From positions 1-45,912 of the forward strand of contig CAYFJO010000036.1 in the NCBI GenBank assembly GCA_964343305.1: DNA of 45,912 nucleotides, in the 5' to 3' direction. Position numbers and translations under genes: made by a program. Of the stretch, positions 31,749 through 41,638 are shown piece after piece (positions within the stretch are counted from its first letter, which is position 1; every line of letters starts with the position of its first letter). This stretch comes from CAYFJO01 sp964343305. Its GTDB lineage: Bacteria > Planctomycetota > Planctomycetia > Pirellulales > Pirellulaceae. The notes below the pieces were generated by a model that was given only the letters and a program-made list of their open reading frames with translations, made no database searches and had not been told where the DNA came from.

Positions 31749-33556
31749 GATCCGGCCAGTTCAACAAATCGATCGACCCGCTGCTCGACGATATCCAGAC
31801 ACTTGTTCCAGAATTCCGCGGTCGTCAAGTCGTATCCCAGCGTCGACTGCACCGCATCCTCGGCATCCTTGCAGCCCGTGGCAATGAGCAATTCGCGATA
31901 TTGTTTGGGAAAGTCGCCGCCGCCGTCTTTGCCCAACGCGTAAACACCCAGCGACAGCAAGTAGCCAAACGTGTACGGAAAATTGTAAAACGGCCAGCCA
32001 CTGATGTAGAAGTGTAGCTTGGAAATCCAGAAGTTCGGGTTCCAGCCGTCGTCGGACAGGCCGTCGAGATAAGCGTCCTTTTGTGCGGCGACCATCATCT
32101 CGGTGAGCTTTTGTGCTGGGATTTCGCCTTCCCCGCGTTGCTGGTGAAAACCGTCTTCGAAAATAAACCGGGCGTGAATGTTCATCAGGAATGCGACCGA
32201 GTCAGAGAGCATGACGTCCAGGATTTCCAGTTGCTCGCCTTTCGAAGTCGATCGATTCAAACGTTGTTCGCCCAACACGGCTTCGGCAAACGTCGACGCG
32301 GTTTCGGCCAGATTCATTGGATAATCTTGTAGCAACAGCGGTTGGTCACGCAACACAAACGAGTGATACGCATGGCCAAGCTCATGTGCCAACGTTGACA
32401 TACTGTCGGCCGAGTTGGTGTAGGTCATGAAAATGCGCGACTGTTTCTTGGCAGCGAAATCCGTGCAAAAACCGCCCTGTCGTTTGCCGGTTCGGTTCTC
32501 GACTTCGACCCAACGATTGTCCAACGCCTGCCGGGCGAACTCGCCAAAGTCGGGACTGAAATCAGTGAAGGTTTTGATGATCAAATCGCAGGCGTCGTCG
32601 TACACGATCTCGCTGGACGAACCGGGTTCTGTCTTCGCCGGATAAGGCGCGGCAAGGTCGTACCACGCCAGCTTGTCCAATCCGAACGCGGCGGCTTTTG
32701 TTTTCAGATAATTGAGCAGACACGACTTCCGCTCACTCACAGCCTTCCACATGGCATCCAAAGTCTCGCGTCGAATCCGGTTCAACCGGCAGGGGACTTC
32801 GAGATGGTCGATGCCCAATTGGCGATAGACGGTCAGCCGCGTGCCGCAAATGTGGTTCAGTGCGTCGGCACAGGTGTCGGCAATTGTGTCCCACGCCTTG
32901 TTCGCGGCGAAGAAATTGTTTTCGCGAACGGTTCTTTGCGGCGAATCGAATTGAATCTGCCCCACGGATTTCTTGACAAGTTCGCCACGCTCCATGACGT
33001 CCACACGCAATTCGCCGGAGATGCGGTCATACAACCGTCCCCAAGCGTGAATGCCGTCCACTCCGAGCTGAGCGGCAAGCATTTCCTGGTCTTTGGGCAA
33101 CCGCACTTCGGCATTGCGACGGCGGTCATGCAAAAAGAACTCGATGGCGGCAAGTCGCTGGTCGGCATCGATGAACGCGTTGACATCGTCGACCGATGCA
33201 TCTTTCAATGCGAAGTCAACGTTCGTTGTGATTCGCTCGTGAAGCGGTGCCAAGGCCGACAATTGTCCTTCGAGTTGCTGAAACAACTTGCTCTCGGCAT
33301 CCGCCGCGGCGTGGCAGCCGATGAAAGAATGCATATCGCTGGCTTGAGCAGAAATACTTTCGTACGAGGCCAGAAAATCGCACCACTGGGCGACGTTGTC
33401 CGCCGCGACGTTAATCTCCGGCAATTGGTCGGAACGCTCGGCCAGTTGCTTCAGTTCGTTGCGATACGGTTGAATCGCGTCGCGGAACTCGTCCTTCTCA
33501 GGGTGTGGCAGCAATGAATCCAGGTCCCACTGTAAAGCAAATCTTCCCACGCTCAT
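31745..33556 (-). CDS. pepF: M3 family oligoendopeptidase F
   Basis: Zinc metallopeptidase of 603 residues, the usual PepF length. The zinc motif HELGH begins at His391 (LAHELGHAYHSFVL), and the third ligand Glu lies in MNLAETASTFAEAVLGE about 25 residues on. There is no signal peptide; it is likely cytosolic and degrades short peptides. The ATG at 33556 (MSVGRFALQWDLDSLLP) fits the family's N-terminus. A DUF1501 gene lies 54 bp upstream on the same strand, so the two may share a transcript even though their functions look unrelated. Confidence 0.94.
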   Translation of the reverse strand: MSVGRFALQWDLDSLLPHPEKDEFRDAIQPYRNELKQLAERSDQLPEINVAADNVAQWCDFLASYESISAQASDMHSFIGCHAAADAESKLFQQLEGQLSALAPLHERITTNVDFALKDASVDDVNAFIDADQRLAAIEFFLHDRRRNAEVRLPKDQEMLAAQLGVDGIHAWGRLYDRISGELRVDVMERGELVKKSVGQIQFDSPQRTVRENNFFAANKAWDTIADTCADALNHICGTRLTVYRQLGIDHLEVPCRLNRIRRETLDAMWKAVSERKSCLLNYLKTKAAAFGLDKLAWYDLAAPYPAKTEPGSSSEIVYDDACDLIIKTFTDFSPDFGEFARQALDNRWVEVENRTGKRQGGFCTDFAAKKQSRIFMTYTNSADSMSTLAHELGHAYHSFVLRDQPLLLQDYPMNLAETASTFAEAVLGEQRLNRSTSKGEQLEILDVMLSDSVAFLMNIHARFIFEDGFHQQRGEGEIPAQKLTEMMVAAQKDAYLDGLSDDGWNPNFWISKLHFYISGWPFYNFPYTFGYLLSLGVYALGKDGGGDFPKQYRELLIATGCKDAEDAVQSTLGYDLTTAEFWNKCLDIVEQRVDRFVELAGS

Positions 33557-33610
33557 GTTCCTTTTGATCTTTCTACAAATCCGCCAAACAAGCTGAACTC
33601 TGCCGCGGTG

Positions 33611-35029
33611 TTACGCCAAGATGTCTTTTACAACTCGTGCTTCTAGGACACCCGTCAGACGCATGTCGAGTCCTTGAAACTTGACGGCAAATCGTTCGTG
33701 GTTGATGCCCAACAGATGGAGCATCGTAGCGTGCAAGTCGCGGACGTGAACGATGTTCTCGACCGAGTTATAGCCGAGTTCGTCTGTTGCTCCATAGGTG
33801 ATGCCTCCTTGGACGCCGCCGCCGGCCAGCCACATCGAGAATCCTTTGATGTGATGATCGCGGCCCGCTCCCCCTTTGCCTTGGAACATCGGCGTGCGGC
33901 CAAATTCGCCACCCCAGATGATCAGCGTATCTTTCAACATGCCCCGTTGTTTGAGATCCGTCAGCAGCGCCCAAGTCGGCTTGTCGGTCAATCCACAACA
34001 GGTGTTCATGTAATTGACCAACCCGCCGTGGTGATCCCAACCGCGATGATACAAGTGAATGAAACGGACCCCGCGCTCGGCCAGTCGACGGGCCAGCAAG
34101 CAGTTCGAGGCGTAAGATCCGTCGCCCGGTTTCGCACCATACATGTCAAGCACATGCCGCGGTTCATCGGAGACATCCATCAGTTCAGGAACCGACGTCT
34201 GCATCCGAAACGCCAATTCGTAGGCCGAAATGCGCGTATCGATCTTCGGATCCTTGACTTTCTGGTTGCGATGGCGATCGAGTTGTCCAATCGTGTCGAC
34301 CAACCGTTGTTGCTGCTGTCGCGTGACACCGCCCGGATTACTCACATAGTGGACGGGGTCGCCTGCCGAATTGAACTCGACACCCTGATAGCGACTGGGC
34401 AAGAACCCCGTGCCCCATTGCCGCGACGCAATCGGCTGCGGGTTACGGCCGCCGACGCTCGTCATCACAACAAATCCCGGCAGATTGTCACTTTCGCAGC
34501 CAAGGCCGTAATTGATCCACGCGCCCATCGACGGCCGGCCGCTGATCGCCGTGCCGGTGTTCATGAACGTGTGAGCGGGGTCGTGGTTGATTTGCTCAGT
34601 GACCAACGAGCGAACGATGCAGATGTCGTCGGCCATTTTGGCATGCCACGGCAAAAAGTCACTGATTTCCTGGCCGCCCTTGCCGTACTTCTTGAACTTT
34701 GTCAGCGGACCCAGGCACTTGAGTGTTTTGCCTTGAAGCTGTGCGATTGGCTGCCCTTTGGTGTACGACTCGGGCATGGGCTTTCCGTCGAGTTCGCCGA
34801 GTTTTGGCTTGTAGTCGAACGTCTCCAGATGCGAAGGCCCGCCTGCCATGCACAAGAAAATGACACGTTTCACTTTGGGCGGGTGATGTGGCAAGCCGGG
34901 TAGTGAAAGAGATGTTCGGGCCGATCGCGCATCACGACAGAACATCGTTGCCAGCGCTGCGGAACCGAGTCCAACTCCGGTTCGAGTGAGAAACGCCCTC
35001 CGATGAATTTGGTTCATAAAACTGGTCAT
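33611..35029 (-). CDS. DUF1501 domain protein (sulfatase-like), Tat-exported
   Basis: Planctomycete-type DUF1501 protein of 472 residues (468 if the ATG at 35017 is used). The N-terminus carries a Tat-like signal (NQIHRRAFLTRTGVGLGSAA), so export is likely. Family segments include FLCMAGGPSHLETFDYKP, NHDPAHTFMNTGTAISGRPS, GWDHHGG and GGEFGRTPMF. The fold belongs to the alkaline phosphatase/sulfatase superfamily, but its enzymatic role is unsettled. In planctomycetes it usually follows a DUF1549/DUF1553 cytochrome-domain gene. That partner is not seen here, which is unusual. Confidence 0.92.
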   Translation of the reverse strand: MTSFMNQIHRRAFLTRTGVGLGSAALATMFCRDARSARTSLSLPGLPHHPPKVKRVIFLCMAGGPSHLETFDYKPKLGELDGKPMPESYTKGQPIAQLQGKTLKCLGPLTKFKKYGKGGQEISDFLPWHAKMADDICIVRSLVTEQINHDPAHTFMNTGTAISGRPSMGAWINYGLGCESDNLPGFVVMTSVGGRNPQPIASRQWGTGFLPSRYQGVEFNSAGDPVHYVSNPGGVTRQQQQRLVDTIGQLDRHRNQKVKDPKIDTRISAYELAFRMQTSVPELMDVSDEPRHVLDMYGAKPGDGSYASNCLLARRLAERGVRFIHLYHRGWDHHGGLVNYMNTCCGLTDKPTWALLTDLKQRGMLKDTLIIWGGEFGRTPMFQGKGGAGRDHHIKGFSMWLAGGGVQGGITYGATDELGYNSVENIVHVRDLHATMLHLLGINHERFAVKFQGLDMRLTGVLEARVVKDILA

Positions 35030-35492
35030 GGTGTGGATATTATCGCCTGTTGGGCAGTGGACAGCTAGCCGAACACAAGAGCGGGCAACGGGATTCGAAT
35101 GAACGGACGCAAGCCGCTAACCATGTTGCTAGTTAAGAAGTTACGTCGGGAAGTTACGTTAGGAAGTGCTCCATTGTCAGGAAATTGTCAGGATTATGGC
35201 AGCGTTGATTGTCGCTGCTTGTCTTCAATGGACAGTCGATTGAAGCGTGTGATTGCATGCTGGTCGCATCTCTCCGAACAAAAAGAAGCACGAAATTGCA
35301 ACGTTGTGCGTCGCTGGTCCAATCGCCACGCGTTAGGGGGATACTTTCTTTTTCTACTATGATGGCAAGTGATGGACGCGGAACCAACTCGCCTCGGCTG
35401 CCGTCCAATGTGGTCGTGCGATTGATTGGCAAAATTGAACAAGTCAATTCAACTCAGTATCTTGAACGCGCCACTAGATTACAAGGTGCAAA
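35030..35492. other. Gene-free region with short direct repeats and a promoter candidate
   Basis: No gene is convincing here; frames in 35099-35496 on both strands lack family features. GAAGTTACGT occurs at 35137-35146 and 35150-35159. ATTGTCAGGA occurs at 35173-35182 and 35184-35193, spaced 11 bp, about one helical turn, as paired operators often are. A promoter candidate for the next gene lies at 35435-35463. Confidence 0.45.
35435..35463 (+). promoter_or_regulatory. Sigma-70-type promoter candidate
   Basis: TTGAAC (35435-35440), a 17-bp spacer and TATCTT (35458-35463). RNA would start near 35470, about 23 nt before the ATG of the exported TPR protein, leaving room for the AAGGTG ribosome site. 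Consensus match only. Confidence 0.35.
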
Positions 35493-38231
35493 ATGAAACG
35501 CGCAGCTTTGGTGTTCCTGTTCGTTGTTCTTATCAAAGATGGTATCACGGCGGACGTTGATGCCGGGAGACTTTGGAAGCAAGTCGACGAAGCTCGTCAA
35601 ATTACGTTTCATTGTTTGTATCGTCACCCAGGACTGGCGGTACGGATCGCTGAGACCCGGGCACTCGAAGCCATCGTTCGACAAGTTCCAGGCGGCTTGG
35701 ACGAAGCGAAGGCGCGGCTTCGTTTGGCCGAGATTTGCGATCACAATGGAAACCTCGCAGTGCGAATCGAGCATGTGCGGTGTATCGAATCGTTGCTTCG
35801 AGACTTGATGAAGAGGCAACCAGGATTGGAAGGATTGCCGTCCGTCCTTTTTGATGCGTGTGGCACGCGGATGCCTCGGTATTTGGCCGACGCGACGTTC
35901 AAAGAAGATGTGCGGCGCTATCTCGAAGCACGATTTCGAGCCGATCAGAGGGATGCGGCCGAAGCCGGTTTTCATTTAGGACGTGAGCGAATCATCAAAG
36001 AACGCGACGCGTATCGTGCTGTTCACCAACAAGTTGTTGAGCGATTCGGTGACACTTATTGGGGCCAGTATGCCCAGCTACATCTTCTGCGAAACGACAG
36101 TGGCCGGCCGCTCAACGGCAACGCCGCAGGTCAGCTGTTCCGTTTCGCTGAAAAACATCGCACCGACGATCTGGGATTGAAGGCGCTCCAAACATTGTCA
36201 TTCTGGCATGGACGCAACAACGACCAGCGCGGCGGAAATCCCGTCGCGAATTGGACGAAGGCAATGGAAGTCAATCTGCTGATCGCGCGAAATTATCCCG
36301 GCGAGCAATCGATTGACATGTATGCCTCGGATCCAAAATTCAACGGCCAGGCGAAACGACTCGAAGAACTGTTCGAGCAGTACTTCGCGATCAATTCGTT
36401 GTCATGGACGCACCATCTACGCCAGCTTGCCAAGGCCAAGGGATTGCCGGAAGACTCGCCGGAGTTTTACATCAACTTTTGGGATGCCGTGGAGCTCCGT
36501 TGTGAAGCCGATCAACGTGAGGCGGTGGTCGCGAACCGGGCACGGTTCTTTTATGAGTGGGGAAGATACAAGCGCGACCACGGTGCGCGCACGGAAATGT
36601 TCGCCACGTGCCGCAAAGCGCTGAAGGAGTTTCCAAAAAGCGTCCACGCACCGGAAATGCTCGACTTGATGGCGCGGGCGTTGCTTGAGCAAAACGATTC
36701 GAGTGACGAAGATCGGGAGAAGGCGGCTGCGCTCTGGAAGCAATCGCTGGAATCTCATCCCGATCATCCGGTGTCGCGATGGATCGCTGTCGACTTGGCA
36801 CTGCTGGACAAACTCGCTGGCGATTTACCGAAGCATCGACGTCAACTAAGCGCCATTCTAGAAGAGTATCCGAACAACGATTCACTTGCGATCGCCATCC
36901 CTTATTTAATCGGCGAGTCGTTTGAACGCGAGAAAGACTTGGGGCGGGCGATTCGTCATTTTGAAATAGCGCTCCGGGCATGGGGAAAACTTAGTCCCGC
37001 GTTGCGTGGCCGATATATGAGCCTGTCATTTGGCGGTTCGTCTCAGCCTTGGCAGGTGCGATTTTCCATGGACCACAAAAAGATCCGTGAGAAACTCGCG
37101 TTGTGGAAGCAATTCGAGGCAACCGAGTTTCGGGATTTGCTCGCATGGCAATCGATGTTTCAAGGCGATGGCGAAGCGCGACGAAAACACTTAGAAAAGC
37201 TCCTCGCTGACTTTCCAAAATCCAAACTCGCGGCCGAAGCCAAGTGTGAATTGGCACGACAATACAAACTTGCGAAACAATTCGACAATGCACGAACAGT
37301 TTACGGGTCGGTCATCGACGCCAAGTCATCAGGTGCCGAAGATGTGTTGGTCGCGCGACTGGGAGTCGCACGGATGAATTTCTTACGACAAGGAACAACT
37401 CCAAAACTTGCTGAGCAACAAGCTGCTTTCGCGCGCAAATGGATCGCCCAACTTGGTGACGCAAAGTTCGCCGTTCGCGAAGCGGCCGCGAAGAACATCC
37501 TGGCGCTTGGCCCGGCCGTCCTTGGGTTGTTGGTTGAATCGACCGAGGCGAAAGACTTGGAGATCCGCACGCGGGCGCGGGCGCTGATGCAAGGTGTGTT
37601 GGAAAGTGAACTTCGGGCGGCACTTCGTGGCTACCAGGATACAATCGCAAAAAAACAGGCCGACGACCTCTCGATGGACGTCGCGGAGATCCATCGGTTG
37701 TGGTGGCTCAAGCAACGTGAGACAACCAGTCGTCGTGGTACGACCGGCGAGCAACTGGTTCCAACCGAGCAGGCCTCGAATCCATGGTATCTCGTCTCGG
37801 CAAACATCACTTTGATTCTGTCGGATGGCAGTCAGCGCGATGCCGAATTGTCACACCGCTTCGCACCGTTGGAAAATGCGGCAACGTTAACATTGACCGA
37901 CATCATGCGAGTTTGTCGTGTGCTGGATATCCCAACGAGACTTGCCCAGCCAAAGCCTGCCGCCAAGGATGATCCAAAGTTGGATTCGCAATCGTTGTTT
38001 GGAAAAACGCGCGATCGCGTCCTTCCCGTCAGCCGGCTTCGTTACGGACGCATTCAACCCGTCGTGTTTTTTGGTCCCGCCGTGGTGGCCAGCGAAATTC
38101 ACTTCTTGAACAAAGAGCGGACCAGAGCCGAGTTGCATTATCGTTACGGAGCGAGCGGCGGCTCGGAAATCTTCGAAAAGATCGACGGACGCTGGATTGC
38201 CACCGGAAAAGGCAACCATTGGATTTCATAA
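35493..38231 (+). CDS. Large exported TPR protein with HEAT-like segment
   Basis: A 912-residue protein with a signal peptide (KRAALVFLFVVLIKDGITA). ATG 35493 has AAGGTG upstream. Repeated helical pairs resemble TPR or Tol-Pal-associated repeats, for example ALKEFPKSVHAPEMLDLMAR, LESHPDHPVSRWIAV and KLLADFPKSKLAAEAKCELA. From about residue 649 a segment WIAQLGDAKFAVREAAAKNI ... LGPAVLGLLVE resembles a planctomycete HEAT-like repeat. The last ~170 residues are a mixed-fold tail I do not recognise. No catalytic motif is seen. It is probably a periplasmic or envelope scaffold. It stands alone, convergent with the sulfatase gene 39 bp away. Confidence 0.8.
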   Translation: MKRAALVFLFVVLIKDGITADVDAGRLWKQVDEARQITFHCLYRHPGLAVRIAETRALEAIVRQVPGGLDEAKARLRLAEICDHNGNLAVRIEHVRCIESLLRDLMKRQPGLEGLPSVLFDACGTRMPRYLADATFKEDVRRYLEARFRADQRDAAEAGFHLGRERIIKERDAYRAVHQQVVERFGDTYWGQYAQLHLLRNDSGRPLNGNAAGQLFRFAEKHRTDDLGLKALQTLSFWHGRNNDQRGGNPVANWTKAMEVNLLIARNYPGEQSIDMYASDPKFNGQAKRLEELFEQYFAINSLSWTHHLRQLAKAKGLPEDSPEFYINFWDAVELRCEADQREAVVANRARFFYEWGRYKRDHGARTEMFATCRKALKEFPKSVHAPEMLDLMARALLEQNDSSDEDREKAAALWKQSLESHPDHPVSRWIAVDLALLDKLAGDLPKHRRQLSAILEEYPNNDSLAIAIPYLIGESFEREKDLGRAIRHFEIALRAWGKLSPALRGRYMSLSFGGSSQPWQVRFSMDHKKIREKLALWKQFEATEFRDLLAWQSMFQGDGEARRKHLEKLLADFPKSKLAAEAKCELARQYKLAKQFDNARTVYGSVIDAKSSGAEDVLVARLGVARMNFLRQGTTPKLAEQQAAFARKWIAQLGDAKFAVREAAAKNILALGPAVLGLLVESTEAKDLEIRTRARALMQGVLESELRAALRGYQDTIAKKQADDLSMDVAEIHRLWWLKQRETTSRRGTTGEQLVPTEQASNPWYLVSANITLILSDGSQRDAELSHRFAPLENAATLTLTDIMRVCRVLDIPTRLAQPKPAAKDDPKLDSQSLFGKTRDRVLPVSRLRYGRIQPVVFFGPAVVASEIHFLNKERTRAELHYRYGASGGSEIFEKIDGRWIATGKGNHWIS

Positions 38232-38270
38232 CGACGAGATCGCGGCAGGTAGTTACACGACAGGTGGCAC

Positions 38271-39677
38271 TTATTGTCGGCGCGGCAGCGAGAGCGTCGG
38301 GCGATAACCTTCCTCGCCGGCGACACCAGGACGGGGCACAATCGTGCGAGGGTTCTTGGCGACGCCGACGGGGCGTGAATTCTTTGCCAGATCCGCCCTG
38401 AAATCGTATAACATTTTTTGGAGCTTGGCGACGACGTTCGGATTCTTTGTTGCGATGTTGGTCTTTTCGGCGAGATCCGAGTCGAGGTTGTACAACTCGC
38501 CCGTCACAAACAGCTTCCACGGCCCAGATCGGACCGCGCGAAGCATGCCGCCTTGCTGATAAAAGAATCGATCGTGCGGGGTTTTTGCGTTCGGTTTATC
38601 CAGCAAGAGTGCGGCAATGTCCTTGCCATCGATGACTCGGTCGCGAGGAATGTCGGCAGCGGCAAGTTTGGCAAACGTCGGCAGCAAGTCCATCGTGGTG
38701 GCCAACTCGTCGCTCACCGAGCCCGCCGGAATCGTTCCCGGCCACCAGGCAATCGTCGGTTCACGTTGGCCGCCTTCGTAGCCAGAGCCTTTGCGTCCGC
38801 GCAGCGGTCCGGCGGAAAGACCACCGGCCGGTCCGTTGTCCGACGTAAACAAAACGAGCGTGTCTTCGGCAACATTTGCTTCTCGAAGGGCCTTCAAGAT
38901 CTCGCCCACGCTCCAATCGACTTCTTCGACTTGAGCTTGTTCGACGGTCTTTCCCTCGGCCATGAATCGCGGACTCGCCCGCCTTGGACCATGAACGAAC
39001 GCATGGGGCAGATAGACGAAGAACGGTTGGTCTTTGTGTTGGCGGATAAACGCAACAGCTTGTTCAGTGAATCGCCGACACAGCATGGCCTGCTCATCCA
39101 TGTCTTTGACCAGATCGACAACTTTGGTTCCTTGCATGACCGGCAAATCGGGAAACTGCCAGCGTTTCAAACCCGGCCACATGTCATTCGAATAAGGAAT
39201 GCCGAAGTAAGTATCAAAACCTTGTTCCGTCGGAAGAAACTCCGGCTGGTCACCCAAATGCCATTTGCCAAAGCAACCGGTTGCGTATCCCGCGGCTCTC
39301 AGAATTTCGGCGATCGTGATTTCTTTCGGATGCAGTCCGTGGACGTCACCCGGAAATAGCACGATATGGCCGGAGCCCTTTTGCAAACCCACGCGTTGGG
39401 GATAACAACCCGTCATCAGTGACGCTCGTGACGGTGTGCATACCGGCGACGTGACATAGAACGATGTCAGTTTTCTCCCTTCGGCCGCCATCTGCGACAG
39501 GTTCGGCGTTTTGTTTTGCTTCGATCCAAATGGCTCGATATCGCCGTAGCCCATGTCGTCGATGAAAATGACGACAAAGCTCGGCATCGACTTGGCAAGG
39601 TTTGTTTTAGCAACAGAAGATTTCGTCCCAGTGGCGATGAAAGCAACTAGAATTGCTATGGAAGACAGTCGTGTCAT
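38271..39677 (-). CDS. Type I sulfatase (arylsulfatase family), exported
   Basis: Sulfate ester hydrolase of 468 residues from ATG 39677, which starts a signal peptide (TRLSSIAILVAFIATGTKSS); the frame opens earlier at 39722 with a basic, unlikely prefix. The catalytic motif VCTPSRASL places the formylglycine Cys at residue 80, to be activated by a sulfatase-modifying enzyme not present in this window. Metal-binding features are DDMGYGD near the start and TSDNGP in the middle. Planctomycetes have many sulfatases acting on sulfated polysaccharides; this one's substrate cannot be read. It diverges from the small DUF6800-like gene. Confidence 0.94.
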   Translation of the reverse strand: MTRLSSIAILVAFIATGTKSSVAKTNLAKSMPSFVVIFIDDMGYGDIEPFGSKQNKTPNLSQMAAEGRKLTSFYVTSPVCTPSRASLMTGCYPQRVGLQKGSGHIVLFPGDVHGLHPKEITIAEILRAAGYATGCFGKWHLGDQPEFLPTEQGFDTYFGIPYSNDMWPGLKRWQFPDLPVMQGTKVVDLVKDMDEQAMLCRRFTEQAVAFIRQHKDQPFFVYLPHAFVHGPRRASPRFMAEGKTVEQAQVEEVDWSVGEILKALREANVAEDTLVLFTSDNGPAGGLSAGPLRGRKGSGYEGGQREPTIAWWPGTIPAGSVSDELATTMDLLPTFAKLAAADIPRDRVIDGKDIAALLLDKPNAKTPHDRFFYQQGGMLRAVRSGPWKLFVTGELYNLDSDLAEKTNIATKNPNVVAKLQKMLYDFRADLAKNSRPVGVAKNPRTIVPRPGVAGEEGYRPTLSLPRRQ

Positions 39678-39848
39678 GAGTTTTCGTTTCCGTTGATGGT
39701 TGATGGACAGGTTTCTGTTCATTCGGAGTTCTGCAAAGCGAGAAAGGCTCCGGCGAAAAGCGGCAATTCACTCCCCACGTTGATCTCAGCAGGTATCTCG
39801 GCTACCATACCTTCTTCTATTTCACCATCTCACACGGGAGAAAGTCGA

Positions 39849-40034
39849 GTGGGTGCGAGCGAACGACAGAAAGAAATCAAACGACGACGCCATCGTCGAA
39901 AGAAAATGACCCAGTTGAAACGACGAGCGGAAAGAGCAACCGTCTCGGAAAAGGCAGTCATCGCTACGAAAATCCGATCGCTGACGCCCGGTGCCGAAGG
40001 AATTATCGAAAAACTCTCACTCGAAGAACGTTAA
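39849..40034 (+). CDS. Small basic protein, DUF6800-like
   Basis: A 61-residue protein starting with GTG at 39849, with GGGAGAAA upstream. The frame is open back to 39693, but that part runs over the sulfatase promoter and start and is not protein-like. The N-terminal half is very basic (ERQKEIKRRRHRRKKMTQLK); the C-terminal half is helical and ends LSLEER. The pattern matches the small planctomycete proteins grouped as DUF6800, recognised from memory. Function is unknown; charge and size suggest nucleic acid or ribosome contact. The next gene on this strand encodes the ribosome-linked GTPase HflX. Confidence 0.72.
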   Translation: MGASERQKEIKRRRHRRKKMTQLKRRAERATVSEKAVIATKIRSLTPGAEGIIEKLSLEER

Positions 40035-40204
40035 GATTGCAAAATTGCTTGCACTTCCGTTCTTGTTCGGTTTGCTGTGCGATGTCGCGCACTTTCTTTC
40101 GTGGACCGAACCTGGCATCTTTGTGGCGTGTCCCTCATCGCGATCCAGGTTTGTCTGGTAATTCCACCCGATAAGGGTATACTCGAATTCCCGTCGGACA
40201 CAGA

Positions 40205-41638
40205 ATGTCAGCTAGAATTGATAGGACATCGGCGCGCGGACTTCAAATCGCCAACCATTCACTGCGCCGCAAATTGACGAGGTACCAAACCAACGTGCTA
40301 GAACGAGATCGCTCGGAAACGGTCGCACGAGAAGTTGCAGTGCTCGTGCGTGTCACTTTGCCGGATCAACTCTTCAACGAGGATCCACTCGACGAACTCG
40401 AAGGTTTGGCTACGACGGCGGGAACACAAGTCGTCGGCGGACTCGTGCAAAGACGTGAGAAGCCCGACAAGACGACTTACATCGGCAAGGGTAAGGTCCA
40501 GGAACTCAAATCGCTGGTCAACGAGAAAGACGCCGACGTCGTCATTTTTGACAACGATCTGAGTCCCGCACAAACGCGCAACCTGGAAAAAGAACTTGGC
40601 CGCAAAGTGCTGGATCGGACCGAGTTGATTCTCGACATTTTTGCTACGCGTGCTCAAACACACGAGTCGCGCTTGGCCGTCGAACTCGCGCAGCTTGAGT
40701 ATTCGTTGCCCCGGCTGAAACGAATGTGGACGCATTTGGAGCGGCAGGCATCGGGTGCAAGCGTCAAGGCGGGCGTCGGTATGCGTGGTCCTGGTGAGCG
40801 TCAATTGGAAGTTGACCGACGCCTGGTGGAAAAGCGTATCAGCGACCTGCGAGGCGACTTGAAGGTGATCGAAAAACGCAAGGAACGTCAGGTATCTGCT
40901 CGGAGCGACCATATGACCGTGTCCCTGATCGGTTACACCAATGCGGGCAAGAGTACGCTGATGAACGCGCTGACCGAGGCGGACGTCAAAGCAGAAGACA
41001 AACTCTTCGCCACACTCGACACGCGGACGCGACGGTGGCAATTGCCCAGTTGGGGCCCGGTGCTGTTGAGCGACACGGTCGGTTTCATCCGTGAATTGCC
41101 CCACCGTTTGATTGCCAGTTTCAAAGCGACGCTGGAAGAGGCGCGGCAAGCGGATCTACTGCTGCACGTGGCCGACGGCAGCAACGGTGCGGTTTATGAC
41201 CAGATCAGTTCAGTGTACGACGTGCTGGAAGAACTCGGCATCGAAGAGAAAGACACTTTGCTGGTCGTCAATAAAACGGATCAACTCGACACACCATCTC
41301 GATTGGATGGGATTCTCAATCGCTATCCCAATGCGATTCCCATTAGCGCCCATAAACAAGAGGGTTTCGATCGCCTGGCCTTGGCGGTCAGTGACGCGCT
41401 GAGCCGAACCTTTCGCGACGTCGATGTCGAGACGGGCGTAGAAAACGGAAAGCTAATGGCGTTTTTGGCGGCCAATGGCGAGGTGCTGTCCAAGACCTTT
41501 AACGGAACACGGGCCACCATTCACTGCCGAATTCCGCAAAAGCATCTTGGTCGCATCAGCGATCCCGACACGATCATCCGGCCGCATCTCGCACCCGATG
41601 GAATCTCGGACGAAGATGCGATCGAAGACGTTGCTTAG
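40205..41638 (+). CDS. hflX: GTPase HflX
   Basis: Ribosome-associated GTPase of 477 residues that in other bacteria splits or rescues stalled ribosomes. The N-terminal HflX domain shows TTAGTQVVGGLVQRREKPDKTTYIGKGKVQE-type sequence (about residues 75-100) and RMWTHLERQ with the glycine-rich GVGMRGPGERQLE. The G domain has G1 GYTNAGKST at about 243, G3 DTVGF, G4 NKTD and G5-like SAHK. ATG 40205 gives an N-terminus about 30 residues longer than needed; the GTG at 40295 (VLERDRSETVAREVAVLV) is an alternative. TATACT at 40178-40183 may be a -10 element. Confidence 0.94.
   Translation: MSARIDRTSARGLQIANHSLRRKLTRYQTNVLERDRSETVAREVAVLVRVTLPDQLFNEDPLDELEGLATTAGTQVVGGLVQRREKPDKTTYIGKGKVQELKSLVNEKDADVVIFDNDLSPAQTRNLEKELGRKVLDRTELILDIFATRAQTHESRLAVELAQLEYSLPRLKRMWTHLERQASGASVKAGVGMRGPGERQLEVDRRLVEKRISDLRGDLKVIEKRKERQVSARSDHMTVSLIGYTNAGKSTLMNALTEADVKAEDKLFATLDTRTRRWQLPSWGPVLLSDTVGFIRELPHRLIASFKATLEEARQADLLLHVADGSNGAVYDQISSVYDVLEELGIEEKDTLLVVNKTDQLDTPSRLDGILNRYPNAIPISAHKQEGFDRLALAVSDALSRTFRDVDVETGVENGKLMAFLAANGEVLSKTFNGTRATIHCRIPQKHLGRISDPDTIIRPHLAPDGISDEDAIEDVA

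Noticed and set aside
33674..34903. 409-residue plus-strand frame inside the DUF1501 gene
   Set aside because: Antisense shadow; the DUF1501 motifs are on the minus strand.
38418..39359. 313-residue plus-strand frame inside the sulfatase gene
   Set aside because: Antisense shadow of a gene with the CTPSR sulfatase motif.
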